Source: Streptomyces tropicalis (GTDB lineage Bacteria; Actinomycetota; Actinomycetes; Streptomycetales; Streptomycetaceae). Taken from it: a DNA stretch of 64,000 nucleotides. Of this stretch, positions 53,752 to 62,344 are shown one piece after another. Position numbers and translations under genes: made by a program. Position 1 is the stretch's first letter. Every line of letters starts with the position of its first letter. The notes below the pieces were generated by a model. It was not told the DNA's origin. It saw only the letters and a program-made list of their open reading frames with translations, and searched no databases. The stretch lies in NCBI RefSeq assembly GCF_029269835.1, contig NZ_JARJBB010000014.1, positions 1 to 64,000 of the forward strand. The letters run 5' to 3'.

Positions 53752-53787
53752 CTCGGTGTCCTCGGCGTTCTCGGCGTTCTCGGCGTC
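53752..53787. repeat. 9-bp tandem repeat between hutF and hutI
   Basis: Four units of CTCGGCGTT (with T/C changes) lie at 53752, 53761, 53770 and 53779. On the coding strand they read GAC/GAA-rich triplets just before the hutI RBS. This is a likely slippage-prone leader between the two genes. Confidence 0.6.
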
Positions 53788-53807
53788 CTCGAGCACGCCG
53801 CGGGGGT

Positions 53808-55142
53808 TCAGCCGCGCAGGGCGTCGATCGCGTCCGCCAGTGCCGACGCCACGTCGGGCACACGCGTGTGGACGCCGTCCCGTACGACGGTCCGGCCGCC
53901 CACGACCGTGTGCCGTACGTCCGCGGCGGTCGCGGCGAAGACGGCCGTCTCGGCGCCCAGCCGGGGCAGCGGTCCGGCCGTCCTGACCGAGTCGAGGGCG
54001 ATCGTCGTCAGGTCGGCGAGGGCGCCGGGTTCGAGGGTGCCGGCGTCCGTCCAGCCGAGGGCCGCGTGGCCGTCGGCGGTGGCCGCGCGCAGCAGGGCGG
54101 CGGCCGTCCAGTGTCCGCGGGTGCGGGTGCGCAGCCGCTCGTTCAGCTCCATCGCGCGGGCCTCTTCGAGCAGGTCGATCACGGCGTGGCTGTCGGAGCC
54201 GAGGGAGAGCGGGGAGCCGGCGCGCTGGAGGGCGACGGCCGGGCCGATGCCGTCGGCGAGGTCCCGCTCGGTGGTGGGGCACATGCAGGTGCCGGTGCCG
54301 GAGCCGCCGAGCAGGGCGATGTCGTCGTCGGTGAGGTGGGTGCTGTGCACCCCGGTGGTGCGCGGTCCGAGGACGCCGTGGTCGGCGAGGAGCCGGGTGG
54401 GCGTGCAGCCGTGGGCCGCGTGGCAGGCGTCGTTCTCGGCGGTCTGCTCCGACAGGTGCACGTGCAGCGGGGCCCGCCGCTCCTCGGCCCAGCCCGCCAC
54501 GGTCGCCAGCCGGTCGGCGGGCACGGCCCGCACGGAGTGGATCGCCGCTCCGATCCGTGCGTGGTCGCGCTCCTTGAGCGCGGCGGCGCGCTCCGCCCAG
54601 TCGTGTGCGCTGCCGTCGCTGAAGCGCCGCTGGTGGGGGGTGGGCGGTTCGCCGAAGCCCGCGGAGAGGTAGGCGGTGTCGAGGAGGGTGATGCGGATGC
54701 CCGCCTCCGCGGCGGCCTCGATCAGCGCCTCGCCCATCGCGTTGGGGTCGGCGTAGCGGATGCCGCCCGGGGCGTGGTGCAGGTAGTGGAACTCGCCGAC
54801 GCAGGTGATGCCGGCCAGCGCCATCTCGGCGTACACGGCGCGGGCGAGCGCGCGGTACGTGTCGGGGGTGAGCCGGTCGGCCACGGAGTACATGACCTCG
54901 CGCCAGGTCCAGAAGGTGCCGGAGCCGACCTGGACGGTGCCGCGCAGGGCCCGGTGGAAGGCGTGGCTGTGGGCGTTGGCGAGTCCGGGCAGGGTGAGGC
55001 CGCGCAGCACCTCGGCGCCGGGCGGCGGCGCGGGCACGTCCGTGCGGACGGCGGCGATGCGTCCGTCGCGGACGTCGAGTGCCACACCGGGCTCGGCGCC
55101 GGTGCCGAGCCAGGCATGCTCCAGCCAGTACGTGCGTGTCAC
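53808..55142 (-). CDS. hutF: Formimidoylglutamate deiminase
   Basis: HutF converts N-formimidoyl-glutamate and water to N-formyl-glutamate and ammonia. The 444 residues belong to the amidohydrolase superfamily: ANAHSHAFHRALRG with metal ligands, GEFHYLHHAPGG, HVHLSEQTAENDAC, HSTHLTDDDIALLG, GTGTCMCPTTERDL and SLGSDSHAVIDLLEEARAME. The GTG start overlaps the stop of the upstream M20 gene (GTGA at 55139-55142). Its presence shows the formylglutamate branch of the Hut pathway. Confidence 0.94.
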   Translation of the reverse strand: MTRTYWLEHAWLGTGAEPGVALDVRDGRIAAVRTDVPAPPPGAEVLRGLTLPGLANAHSHAFHRALRGTVQVGSGTFWTWREVMYSVADRLTPDTYRALARAVYAEMALAGITCVGEFHYLHHAPGGIRYADPNAMGEALIEAAAEAGIRITLLDTAYLSAGFGEPPTPHQRRFSDGSAHDWAERAAALKERDHARIGAAIHSVRAVPADRLATVAGWAEERRAPLHVHLSEQTAENDACHAAHGCTPTRLLADHGVLGPRTTGVHSTHLTDDDIALLGGSGTGTCMCPTTERDLADGIGPAVALQRAGSPLSLGSDSHAVIDLLEEARAMELNERLRTRTRGHWTAAALLRAATADGHAALGWTDAGTLEPGALADLTTIALDSVRTAGPLPRLGAETAVFAATAADVRHTVVGGRTVVRDGVHTRVPDVASALADAIDALRG

Positions 55143-56356
55143 CTGCAGGCCAGCCCTTCCAGTACGTCGGCGAGCGCGCGCACCCCGGCCAGGCAGTCGT
55201 CCTCGGTCGCGGACTCGGCCGGGGAGTGCGAGACGCCGGTGGGGTTGCGCACGAACAGCATGGCGGTCGGGATGCGGTCGGAGAGGATGCCGGCGTCGTG
55301 TCCGGCGCCCGTGGCGAGGACGGGCACCGTGAGACCGGTGTCCCGGCCGAGGATGCGGGCGACCTCGTCGCGCAGGGCGTGGTCGAACTCGACGACGGGC
55401 GTGAAGGACTCGCGGACCACGTCGAGGTCGACGCCGTGGGCGGCGGCGTACTCGCGGGCCGCCTTCTCGATGCCGGTGACCACGCCGTCCAGGGTCTCCT
55501 GGTCGGCGGCACGGGAGTCCAGCCAGCCGCGCACCAGGGAGGGGATGGCGTTGACGCCGTTCGGTTCGACGGAGATCTTGCCGAACGTGGCGACGGCTCC
55601 GGCGAGTTCGGCCTCACGGCGGGCCGCGAGCACGGTCTCGGCGTACGACGGCATCGGGTCGCGGCGGTCGGCGAGGCGGGTGGTGCCGGCGTGGTTGGCC
55701 TCGCCGTGGAAGTCGAACCGCCAGCGGCCGTGCGGCCAGATGGCGCTGGCGACACCGACCGCGTCGCCGGTGAGGTCGAGGGCACGGCCCTGCTCGACGT
55801 GCAGTTCGACGAACGCGCCGATGCGGGCGAGGCGCTCCGGGTCCGGTCCGATCGCGCCGGGGTCGTACCCGGCGGCCTCCATGGCCTGCGGGAGGGTGAT
55901 CCCGTCGCCGTCGGTGAGGCGGTGGGCCTCCTCGGCGGTGAGCCGGCCGGCCGTGAGCCGGGAGCCGACGCAGGCGAGCCCGAAGCGGGCGCCCTCCTCG
56001 TCGCCGAAGTTGACGACGGCCACCGGCCGGGTGAACCGCGCCCCCCTGTCGCGCAGTTCGTCCAGGGCGGCGAAGGAGGACACCACGCCGAGGGGGCCGT
56101 CGAAGGCTCCTCCGTCGGGCACCGAGTCCAGGTGGGACCCGGTCACGACGGCGTCGCCGGCGGCGGGGTCGCCGAGCCAGGCCCACTGGTTGCCGTTGCG
56201 GTCGGTCTCGTGGGCCATCCCGCGCGCCTCGGCCTGCTCGCGGAACCAGGTGCGGCACTCGGCGTCGGCGCCGGTCCAGGCGTAGCGGCGGTAGCCGCCG
56301 GAGGCGGAGCTGCGGCCGACCGGCAGCAGCTCCGCCCACATGCTGTGGAAGCTCAA
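55139..56356 (-). CDS. M20-family amidohydrolase (annotated allantoate/N-carbamoyl-amino-acid hydrolase type)
   Basis: This 405-residue dinuclear metallohydrolase has TGSHLDSVPDGGAFDGPLGV, NFGDEEGARFGLACVGS, ELHVEQGRALD and GAGHDAGILSDRIPTAMLFV. By family it acts on N-carbamoyl or ureido amino acids. Its position between hutU and hutF, with 4-nt overlaps on both sides, suggests instead that it removes the formyl group of N-formyl-glutamate (the HutG step); this is inference. The start is TTG at 56356, overlapping the hutU stop. An in-frame ATG at 56341 is the alternative. Confidence 0.88.
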   Translation of the reverse strand: MSFHSMWAELLPVGRSSASGGYRRYAWTGADAECRTWFREQAEARGMAHETDRNGNQWAWLGDPAAGDAVVTGSHLDSVPDGGAFDGPLGVVSSFAALDELRDRGARFTRPVAVVNFGDEEGARFGLACVGSRLTAGRLTAEEAHRLTDGDGITLPQAMEAAGYDPGAIGPDPERLARIGAFVELHVEQGRALDLTGDAVGVASAIWPHGRWRFDFHGEANHAGTTRLADRRDPMPSYAETVLAARREAELAGAVATFGKISVEPNGVNAIPSLVRGWLDSRAADQETLDGVVTGIEKAAREYAAAHGVDLDVVRESFTPVVEFDHALRDEVARILGRDTGLTVPVLATGAGHDAGILSDRIPTAMLFVRNPTGVSHSPAESATEDDCLAGVRALADVLEGLACR

Positions 56357-58017
56357 CGCCCCTCACCCTCGCGCATCGGGACGCGGACGCCCCGCTCGTC
56401 CGCGACCGACTCGGCGATGTCGTAGCCGGCGTCCACGTGCCGGATGACGCCCATGCCCGGGTCGTTGGTGAGGACGCGGCGGATCTTCTCCCCGGCCAGG
56501 GGCGTGCCGTCGGCGACGGTCACCTGGCCGGCGTGGATGGAGCGGCCCATGCCGACGCCGCCGCCGTGGTGGAGGGAGACCCAGGATGCGCCGGAGGCGA
56601 CGTTGACCATGGCGTTCAGCAGCGGCCAGTCGGCGATCGCGTCGGAGCCGTCGAGCATGGCCTCGGTCTCGCGGTACGGGGAGGCGACGGAGCCGCAGTC
56701 GAGGTGGTCGCGGCCGATGGCCAGCGGGGCGGCCAGCTCGCCGGAGGCCACCATGTCGTTGAAGCGCTCGCCGGCCCTGTCGCGCTCGCCGTAGCCGAGC
56801 CAGCAGATGCGGGCGGGCAGGCCCTGGAAGTGGACGCGCTCGCCGGCCATCCTGATCCAGCGGTGCAGGGACTCGTTCTCCGGGAACAGCTCCAGGATCG
56901 CCTTGTCCGTCCTGGCGATGTCCGAGGCCTCGCCGGACAGGGCGGCCCAGCGGAAGGGGCCCTTGCCCTCGCAGAACAGGGGGCGGATGTAGGCGGGCAC
57001 GAAGCCGGGGAAGGCGAACGCCCGGTCGTATCCGGCCAGCCGGGCCTCGCCGCGGATGGAGTTGCCGTAGTCGAAGACCTCGGCGCCGGCGTCCATGAAG
57101 CCGACCATGGCCTCGACGTGCCGGGCCATGGACTCGCGGGCGCGGGCGGTGAAGCCGGCAGGGTCCTTGGCGGCGGCGTCGGCCATGTCCTCGAAGGCGA
57201 TCCCGACGGGCAGGTAGGCCAGCGGGTCGTGGGCGGAGGTCTGGTCGGTGACGATGTCGATCGGCGCGTCCATCGCGAGCAGCTGCGGGACCAGCTCGGC
57301 GGCGTTGCCGAGGACGCCGATGGACAGCGGGCGGCGGGCGTCGCGGGCCTCGGTGGCCAGCCGCAGCGCGTGGTCGAGGGAGTCGGCCCTGACGTCGAGG
57401 TAGCGGTGCTCGATGCGGCGGTCGATGGCGCGCGGGTCGCAGTCGATGCAGAGGGCGACGCCGTCGTTCATGGTGACGGCGAGCGGCTGGGCGCCGCCCA
57501 TGCCGCCGAGGCCCGCGGTCAGGGTGATGGTGCCGGCCAGGGTGCCGCCGAACTTCTTCGCGGCGACGGCGGCGAAGGTCTCGTAGGTGCCCTGGAGGAT
57601 GCCCTGGGTGCCGATGTAGATCCAGGATCCGGCGGTCATCTGGCCGTACATGGTGAGGCCGAGGGCCTCCAGGCGCCGGAACTCCTCCCAGTTCGCCCAG
57701 TCGCCGACCAGGTTGGAGTTGGCGATGAGGACGCGCGGGGCCCACTCGTGGGTCTGCATGACGCCGACCGGGCGGCCGGACTGGACGAGCATGGTCTCGT
57801 CCTGCTTCAGACCCTGCAGCGTCCGCACCATCGCGTCGAAGGAGCGCCAGTCGCGGGCGGCCTTGCCGGTGCCGCCGTAGACGACGAGCTGGTCGGGGTG
57901 CTCGGCGACCTCGGGGTCCAGGTTGTTCTGCAGCATCCGCAGGGCGGCCTCCTGCTGCCACCCCAGGGCGCTCAGTTCCGTACCGCGCGGCGCCCGTACG
58001 GGGCGGGGTCCTGACAT
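56353..58017 (-). CDS. hutU: Urocanate hydratase
   Basis: HutU adds water across urocanate with bound NAD+ as electrophile, giving imidazolonepropionate. The 554 residues are full length. They include VVYGGTGKAARDWRSFDA, TLTAGLGGMGGAQPLAVTMN, and the C-terminal SLHHGGGVGMGRSIHAGQ. The ATG at 58017 has GGGAGG at good spacing. It is the first gene of the hut operon (hutU, M20, hutF, hutI). hutH is not in this window. Confidence 0.96.
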   Translation of the reverse strand: MSGPRPVRAPRGTELSALGWQQEAALRMLQNNLDPEVAEHPDQLVVYGGTGKAARDWRSFDAMVRTLQGLKQDETMLVQSGRPVGVMQTHEWAPRVLIANSNLVGDWANWEEFRRLEALGLTMYGQMTAGSWIYIGTQGILQGTYETFAAVAAKKFGGTLAGTITLTAGLGGMGGAQPLAVTMNDGVALCIDCDPRAIDRRIEHRYLDVRADSLDHALRLATEARDARRPLSIGVLGNAAELVPQLLAMDAPIDIVTDQTSAHDPLAYLPVGIAFEDMADAAAKDPAGFTARARESMARHVEAMVGFMDAGAEVFDYGNSIRGEARLAGYDRAFAFPGFVPAYIRPLFCEGKGPFRWAALSGEASDIARTDKAILELFPENESLHRWIRMAGERVHFQGLPARICWLGYGERDRAGERFNDMVASGELAAPLAIGRDHLDCGSVASPYRETEAMLDGSDAIADWPLLNAMVNVASGASWVSLHHGGGVGMGRSIHAGQVTVADGTPLAGEKIRRVLTNDPGMGVIRHVDAGYDIAESVADERGVRVPMREGEGR

Positions 58018-58055
58018 CGTCTGCCTCCCGGCGCATTGTTGCTGTCGTTATTCAC

Positions 58056-58084
58056 ATCCTGAACCTCTGAATAGAACTAGTCAA
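58056..58084 (-). promoter_or_regulatory. hutU promoter with candidate RpiR operator
   Basis: On the minus strand TTGACT (58084-58079), 17 bases, then CAGGAT (58061-58056) forms a promoter about 30-40 bases before the RBS. The spacer contains TTCTATTCAGA (plus strand 58066-58076 as TCTGAATAGAA). The same 11-mer occurs upstream of the RpiR-family regulator at 63243-63253, so it is a likely operator. Confidence 0.55.
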
Positions 58085-58290
58085 TACATCGGCACGACAC
58101 CACGGCGCACGCCGGGCGCACTGCCGCACGCCCCGGCCCGGTCCGCGCTCCCCCCGCGCTCCGCGCCGCACTCTCCCCCTCCGCGCCCCGCCCGCCGCCC
58201 GCCCGCGCCCCCGCATCCGCGGACCCGCCCCTCCGTCGCCGGCACCGGCGCACCCCCGCGGATCGGCGCACCGGCGGGTCGGCCGGATGC

Positions 58291-59781
58291 ATGAGCACCC
58301 CTCGGCCGGGGGACGCGAACGGCATGGGCGAGCAGCACCAGGGACAGCCGGCCGCGGCCGGGGAGCAGCAGCGGCCGGCGGCCGGGACCCGGGAGGCGGG
58401 CGGGCCGGGCGGCCCCGGGGAGGCGGGGCGGCGCGCCCGGCGCCGGGACGCCGCCGTGCGGGCCGCGGTCGCCCAGGGGCTGATCGGGCCGGACGAACCC
58501 CTCGTCTGCCTGCTCGACGTGGCCGGGATCCGGGAGTCGGCGGCTGCGCTGCGGTCCGCGTTCGCGGAGGTGGCCGCGCCGGGGACACCGGTGCTGCACG
58601 CCTTCGCGGTGAAGGCGGCCCCGCTGGTGCCGGTGCTGCGACTCCTGCACGAGGAGGGCGTCGGCGCCGAGGTCGCGAGCCCCGGCGAGCTGGCCCTGGC
58701 GCGGGCGGCGGGCGTCCCGGCCGGGCGCACCGTCCTCGACTCCCCCGCCAAGACGGCCGGCGAGCTGCGCGAGGCCCTGGCGCTGGGCGTCGCCGTCAAC
58801 GTGGACAACCCGCAGGAACTGGACCGGCTCGACGCGCTGGTCGCCGGCGCCCCCGGTGCGGGGCCCCGGCCCTCCGTGGGCATCCGGGTCAATCCGCAGA
58901 TCGGCGCCGGCTCCATCGCGGCGCTCTCGACGGCGACGCCGACCTCGAAGTTCGGCGTGGCGCTGGAGGACGAGGGTGCGCGGGCCTGGGTCGTCCGGGC
59001 CTGCCTGGACCGCCCCTGGGTGACCCGGCTGCACACCCACACCGGCTCGCAGGGCGTCCCCCTGGAGCTGATGGCGCAGGGGGTGGCCCGGACGTACGCC
59101 CTGGCCGAGGAGATCAACGCACGGGCCGGCACGCGGCGGATCGACACCCTGGACATCGGCGGCGGGCTGCCGGTGAACTTCACCTCCGACGAGACCGACC
59201 CGGCCTTCGCCCGGTACGCGCGGCTGCTGCGGGAGGCGGTGCCGGGCCTGTTCGACGGGCGGTACGGGCTGGTCACCGAGTTCGGGCGGTCGCTGCTCGC
59301 CAAGCACGGCACGGTGCTGGCCCGGGTGGAGTACACCAAGCAGGCCGGCGGGCGGCCGGTCGCGGTCACGCACGCGGGGGTGCAGGTCGCCACCCGCACG
59401 GTGTACGCGCCCGGCGCATGGCCGCTGCGCATCGCCTCGTACGACGCCGCGGGGCGGCCCCGGACGGGACCCGAGGTGGTGCAGGACGTCGCGGGCCCCG
59501 CGTGCTTCGCCGGCGACCTGCTCGCCGAGGGCCGCGCGCTGCCCCGGCTCGAACCGGGCGACATCGCCGCCGCGCTGGACACCGGCGCGTACTATTTCGC
59601 CCACCACTACGGATACAACTCGCTCGCCCGGCCGGGAGTCCTCGGCTTCGCGCAGGACCCGTCGGGCCGGGTGGCCTTCGCGACCGTGCGGGCGCCGCAG
59701 ACGCTCGACGAGATCGTGGCCGCCTCGGGCGGAGGACACGCTTCGGCGCTCACCGCCCTGCGGACCCCCGGGCGCCCGTGA
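58291..59781 (+). CDS. PLP-dependent decarboxylase, diaminopimelate-decarboxylase-like
   Basis: This 496-residue fold-type III PLP enzyme is related to LysA. The PLP Lys is Lys108 in HAFAVKAAP. Other landmarks are GIRVNPQIGAGSI, HTHTGSQGVPLELM, DIGGGLPVNF and the C-terminal GAYYFAHHYGYNSLARP. The active-site CES(G/S)D motif reads CFAGD, so the decarboxylation substrate may not be diaminopimelate. A low-complexity N-terminus of about 50 residues is present. The start is uncertain: ATG 58291 lacks a strong RBS, and ATG 58324 is in frame. It is divergent from hutU. Confidence 0.85.
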   Translation: MSTPRPGDANGMGEQHQGQPAAAGEQQRPAAGTREAGGPGGPGEAGRRARRRDAAVRAAVAQGLIGPDEPLVCLLDVAGIRESAAALRSAFAEVAAPGTPVLHAFAVKAAPLVPVLRLLHEEGVGAEVASPGELALARAAGVPAGRTVLDSPAKTAGELREALALGVAVNVDNPQELDRLDALVAGAPGAGPRPSVGIRVNPQIGAGSIAALSTATPTSKFGVALEDEGARAWVVRACLDRPWVTRLHTHTGSQGVPLELMAQGVARTYALAEEINARAGTRRIDTLDIGGGLPVNFTSDETDPAFARYARLLREAVPGLFDGRYGLVTEFGRSLLAKHGTVLARVEYTKQAGGRPVAVTHAGVQVATRTVYAPGAWPLRIASYDAAGRPRTGPEVVQDVAGPACFAGDLLAEGRALPRLEPGDIAAALDTGAYYFAHHYGYNSLARPGVLGFAQDPSGRVAFATVRAPQTLDEIVAASGGGHASALTALRTPGRP

Positions 59782-59950
59782 CGCCCCCGGGGAACTCCCG
59801 TGCATCTGGTGTGAAAACCGGGTCAGTCGACCCACACTAGTGCCTCGGTCGCATGTTCCACCGGAAAATGCCAGATCCCTCATCACCCGCGCACACCGTG
59901 CGTAGCGTCGGCATCACTCAGCCGAACCCGAGGCGGGAGGGGAAGACACG

Positions 59951-60343
59951 GTGCCCGGAATCGACGAGTGCCTGCTGGAAGCCATGCGGCTGCCCGGCGC
60001 GCGCGGGGCTTCGCTGGTGGACTGGACGAGCGGCCTGGCACTGGGCACGGTCGGGGAGTCGCCGGGCGGGGACCACGAGACCACCGCGGCCGAGGCCGCC
60101 GAGCTGGCGCGGTTGGCCGCCGAGCACGGCGCCTTCGCCGCGGCCGACGACCCCGGCGGCGAACGTCCGCCGGTCGAGGACCTGATCGTCAGCAACCGCG
60201 ACAGCTACCACCTGCTGCGATTCGTGGACACCTCCTTCGACAGCAGCGTCTTCCTGCACCTGTGGCTGGCCCGCGCCGAGGGCAACCTGGCCCTGGCCCG
60301 GATACGCCTGGGCGAGATGGCCGAACGGCTGGTGCTGGGATGA
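59951..60343 (+). CDS. Roadblock/LC7-like protein
   Basis: This is a 130-residue alpha/beta roadblock-type protein (CLLEAMRLPGARGASLVDWTSGLALG ... VEDLIVSNRDSYHLLRFVD ... FLHLWLARAEGNLALARIRLGEM, cited as parts). It is a clear paralogue of the protein at 61720-62094. MglB/CvnB roadblock proteins regulate small GTPases in conservons, but none is encoded here. The GTG start has GGAGGGG upstream. Its stop overlaps the next start (ATGA). Confidence 0.8.
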   Translation: MPGIDECLLEAMRLPGARGASLVDWTSGLALGTVGESPGGDHETTAAEAAELARLAAEHGAFAAADDPGGERPPVEDLIVSNRDSYHLLRFVDTSFDSSVFLHLWLARAEGNLALARIRLGEMAERLVLG

Positions 60344-61191
60344 CCATGGTCGGGACCCCACCGCCGCGTCTGCCGGTCCGGGACCGCGCCTCCGCCACCG
60401 AGCGGGCCTGGGGCGGGCTGTCGCCCATGCTGACCCGGCTCGCCGCCGAGCGGGCCACCGGCGTCCTGGTGCGGGCCCGCGGCACGCTGTACCTCGCCGA
60501 GGGGATGGTGGTGCACGCGGAGAGCCCCGCGGCGGCCGGGCTGGACGCGCTGCTGACCGCGCACGGCACGCTCGCGCCGGAGGTGTGGCAGGACGCCGTC
60601 GCCCGCTCCGACGGCCGGCACGGCGCCGCGCGCCTGCTGCTGGACGGCGGCCACCTGTCCCCCGGGGCGCTCCAGCTGTGCCACCTGGGCGCGCTGTACG
60701 ACGCCGCGTACTTCGCGCTCGCGCCGAGCAGCGCCCCCGGCCGCTTCCGCTACGGCGTTGCCCACCGGCTCGGACCGGTCCTGCCGGTCCAGGTCGCGGC
60801 GCTGGAGCGGGAGACGCTGCGCCGGCGGGACCTGCTGGACCGCATCTGGCCCGACGCGACGCCGGACGAGGCCCCGCTGGAGCGGACGTACGCCTCCGGG
60901 GCCCCGAAGCTCACCACCCGGCAGCAGACCCTGCTGGACCGGATCGACGGCACCCGCACCGCCACCGGTCTGGCCCACGGGCTGGGACGGCAGTCGTTCC
61001 ACACCCTGGTGGACGTCCGGCGCCTGGTCGCCGCCGGCCTGGTGGCGCCGCGGGCACCGGCCGCGCCGGAGCCCGTCGTCCACCCGCCCCCGCACACGCA
61101 CACGCCCGCGGCCGCCGAGCAGTTGGCGTACACCACCGACCCCCACATCACGTTGCTGAAGAGGCTCAGGGATGCGCTGGAGGCCCTTTGA
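60340..61191 (+). CDS. PATAN/DUF4388-like protein
   Basis: This 283-residue protein is of uncertain family. The N-terminal part has TGVLVRARGTLYLAEGMVVHAESP and a middle ALYDAAYFALAPSSAPGRFRYG, as in PATAN/DUF4388 domains that occur with roadblock proteins and response regulators in myxobacteria. The C-terminal part (about 180-250) looks like a small helical winged-helix-like domain (LLDRIDGTRTATGLAHGLGRQ). No membrane segments are seen. Translation is coupled to the upstream roadblock gene by ATGA. The assignment is by pattern, not alignment. Confidence 0.6.
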   Translation: MTMVGTPPPRLPVRDRASATERAWGGLSPMLTRLAAERATGVLVRARGTLYLAEGMVVHAESPAAAGLDALLTAHGTLAPEVWQDAVARSDGRHGAARLLLDGGHLSPGALQLCHLGALYDAAYFALAPSSAPGRFRYGVAHRLGPVLPVQVAALERETLRRRDLLDRIWPDATPDEAPLERTYASGAPKLTTRQQTLLDRIDGTRTATGLAHGLGRQSFHTLVDVRRLVAAGLVAPRAPAAPEPVVHPPPHTHTPAAAEQLAYTTDPHITLLKRLRDALEAL

Positions 61192-61204
61192 GAGGAGACA
61201 CCGG

Positions 61205-61699
61205 ATGGCAGCCGAGCCCGAAATCCTGGAGGAACTGCGCCGGCTCAGAGCCCGGGTGCCCCAGCTGACCGGTGCCCTCGCCGCGAGCGTCGACGGCCTG
61301 GTCCTGGCCCACGACACCCCGGGCGTGGAGCCGGAGAGCCTGGCCGCGCTCACCGCGACCGCGCTCGGCGTCGCCGTCCGCATGGCGGACGTGACCGCCC
61401 GGGGCGAGCTGCGCGAGCTGCTGCTGCGGGGCGTCCACGGCTACGTGGCGACGTACGCGGCCGGCCACACGGCCGTGCTGACGCTGCTCGCCCAGGACCG
61501 GATCAACGTCGGCCGCCTGCACCTGGAGGGCCGCCGGGCCGGCGGCCGCATCGGCGAGCTGGTCGACGCCGAGGCCGCCGCCCGGGCCCCGGCCAGGCCG
61601 CCGGTGAAGGCCGCCGCCAGGACCGGCACCCCACGGACCAGAACCACGCGCACACCGCGCACCACGGCGCCGAACGCGCCCACCACCACCGATAGTTGA
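61205..61699 (+). CDS. Roadblock/LC7-like protein with Thr/Arg/Pro tail
   Basis: This 164-residue protein has a roadblock fold: VPQLTGALAASVDGLVLAHDTPG, then LAALTATALGVAVRMAD, and HTAVLTLLAQDRINVGRLHLE. It ends in a low-complexity tail rich in Thr, Arg and Pro (about 130-164, RTRTTRTPRTT). The tail has the look of a disordered nucleic-acid or partner-binding segment. The ATG at 61205 has AGGAG at good spacing. It differs in sequence from the first and last roadblock proteins of the cluster. Confidence 0.8.
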   Translation: MAAEPEILEELRRLRARVPQLTGALAASVDGLVLAHDTPGVEPESLAALTATALGVAVRMADVTARGELRELLLRGVHGYVATYAAGHTAVLTLLAQDRINVGRLHLEGRRAGGRIGELVDAEAAARAPARPPVKAAARTGTPRTRTTRTPRTTAPNAPTTTDS

Positions 61700-61719
61700 G
61701 AGAACAGGGAGAACCACCC

Positions 61720-62094
61720 ATGGCGAACACCGACACCTGCCTCAAGGAAGCGCTCGCCTCCATCGAGGGCGCCACCGCGGTCGCACTCGTCGACTACACC
61801 AGCGGCATGGCGCTGGGCACGCTGGGCGGCGGCAAGACCTTCGACCTGAACGTCGCCGCCGCCGGCAACACCGACGTCGTCCGGGCGAAGATGCGCACCA
61901 TGGAGCACCTCGGCCTCAAGGCGCAGATCGAGGACATCCTGATCACGCTGTCCGACCAGTACCACATGATCCGCCTGATCAGCGGGCGCGGCGGGAACGG
62001 CCTCTTCCTCTACCTCGTGCTGGACAACAAGCGGGCCAACCTGGCGATGGCCCGTCACCAGCTGCGCCGGATCGAGGAGGACCTGGAGGTCTGA
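61720..62094 (+). CDS. Roadblock/LC7-like protein
   Basis: This is a 124-residue paralogue of the protein at 59951: CLKEALASIEGATAVALVDYTSGMALGTLGGGK, IEDILITLSDQYHMIRLISG and LFLYLVLDNKRANLAMARHQLRRIEEDL (cited as parts). The pattern is the same in order, with about one third identity by eye. The RBS is GGGAG, 8 bases before the ATG. It is the last gene of the cluster and is followed by a large terminator-like structure. Function unknown. Confidence 0.85.
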   Translation: MANTDTCLKEALASIEGATAVALVDYTSGMALGTLGGGKTFDLNVAAAGNTDVVRAKMRTMEHLGLKAQIEDILITLSDQYHMIRLISGRGGNGLFLYLVLDNKRANLAMARHQLRRIEEDLEV

Positions 62095-62103
62095 ACCACC
62101 CCG

Positions 62104-62198
62104 GGCCCCGCCACCGGGCTCCCGTCACCGCCCGCGCCGCACGGGGAGACCCCCTCCCCGCCGCACCCGGGCACCGACGGGAGCCGGGCGCCGGGGCC
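62104..62198 (+). terminator. Nested terminator-like structure after the roadblock cluster
   Basis: Three nested pairings occur: GGCCCCG (62104-62110) with CGGGGCC (62192-62198), GGCTCCCGTC (62117-62126) with GACGGGAGCC (62176-62185), and CGGGGAG (62142-62148) with CTCCCCG (62154-62160). Together they make a large branched hairpin. Confidence 0.6.
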
Positions 62199-62344
62199 TC
62201 ACCGTGTACTACGGGCGCCGGGGCGCCCACGTTCAGCGACCGCTCCAGCTGGTGCGGGGCCGCGGTCCGAGGGCCCGTCGTCCGGGCCGGGAGTCTGGCG
62301 GCCGCACCCGAGACGCGTCCGAGAACGCGGGCGGGGGCGGTCCG

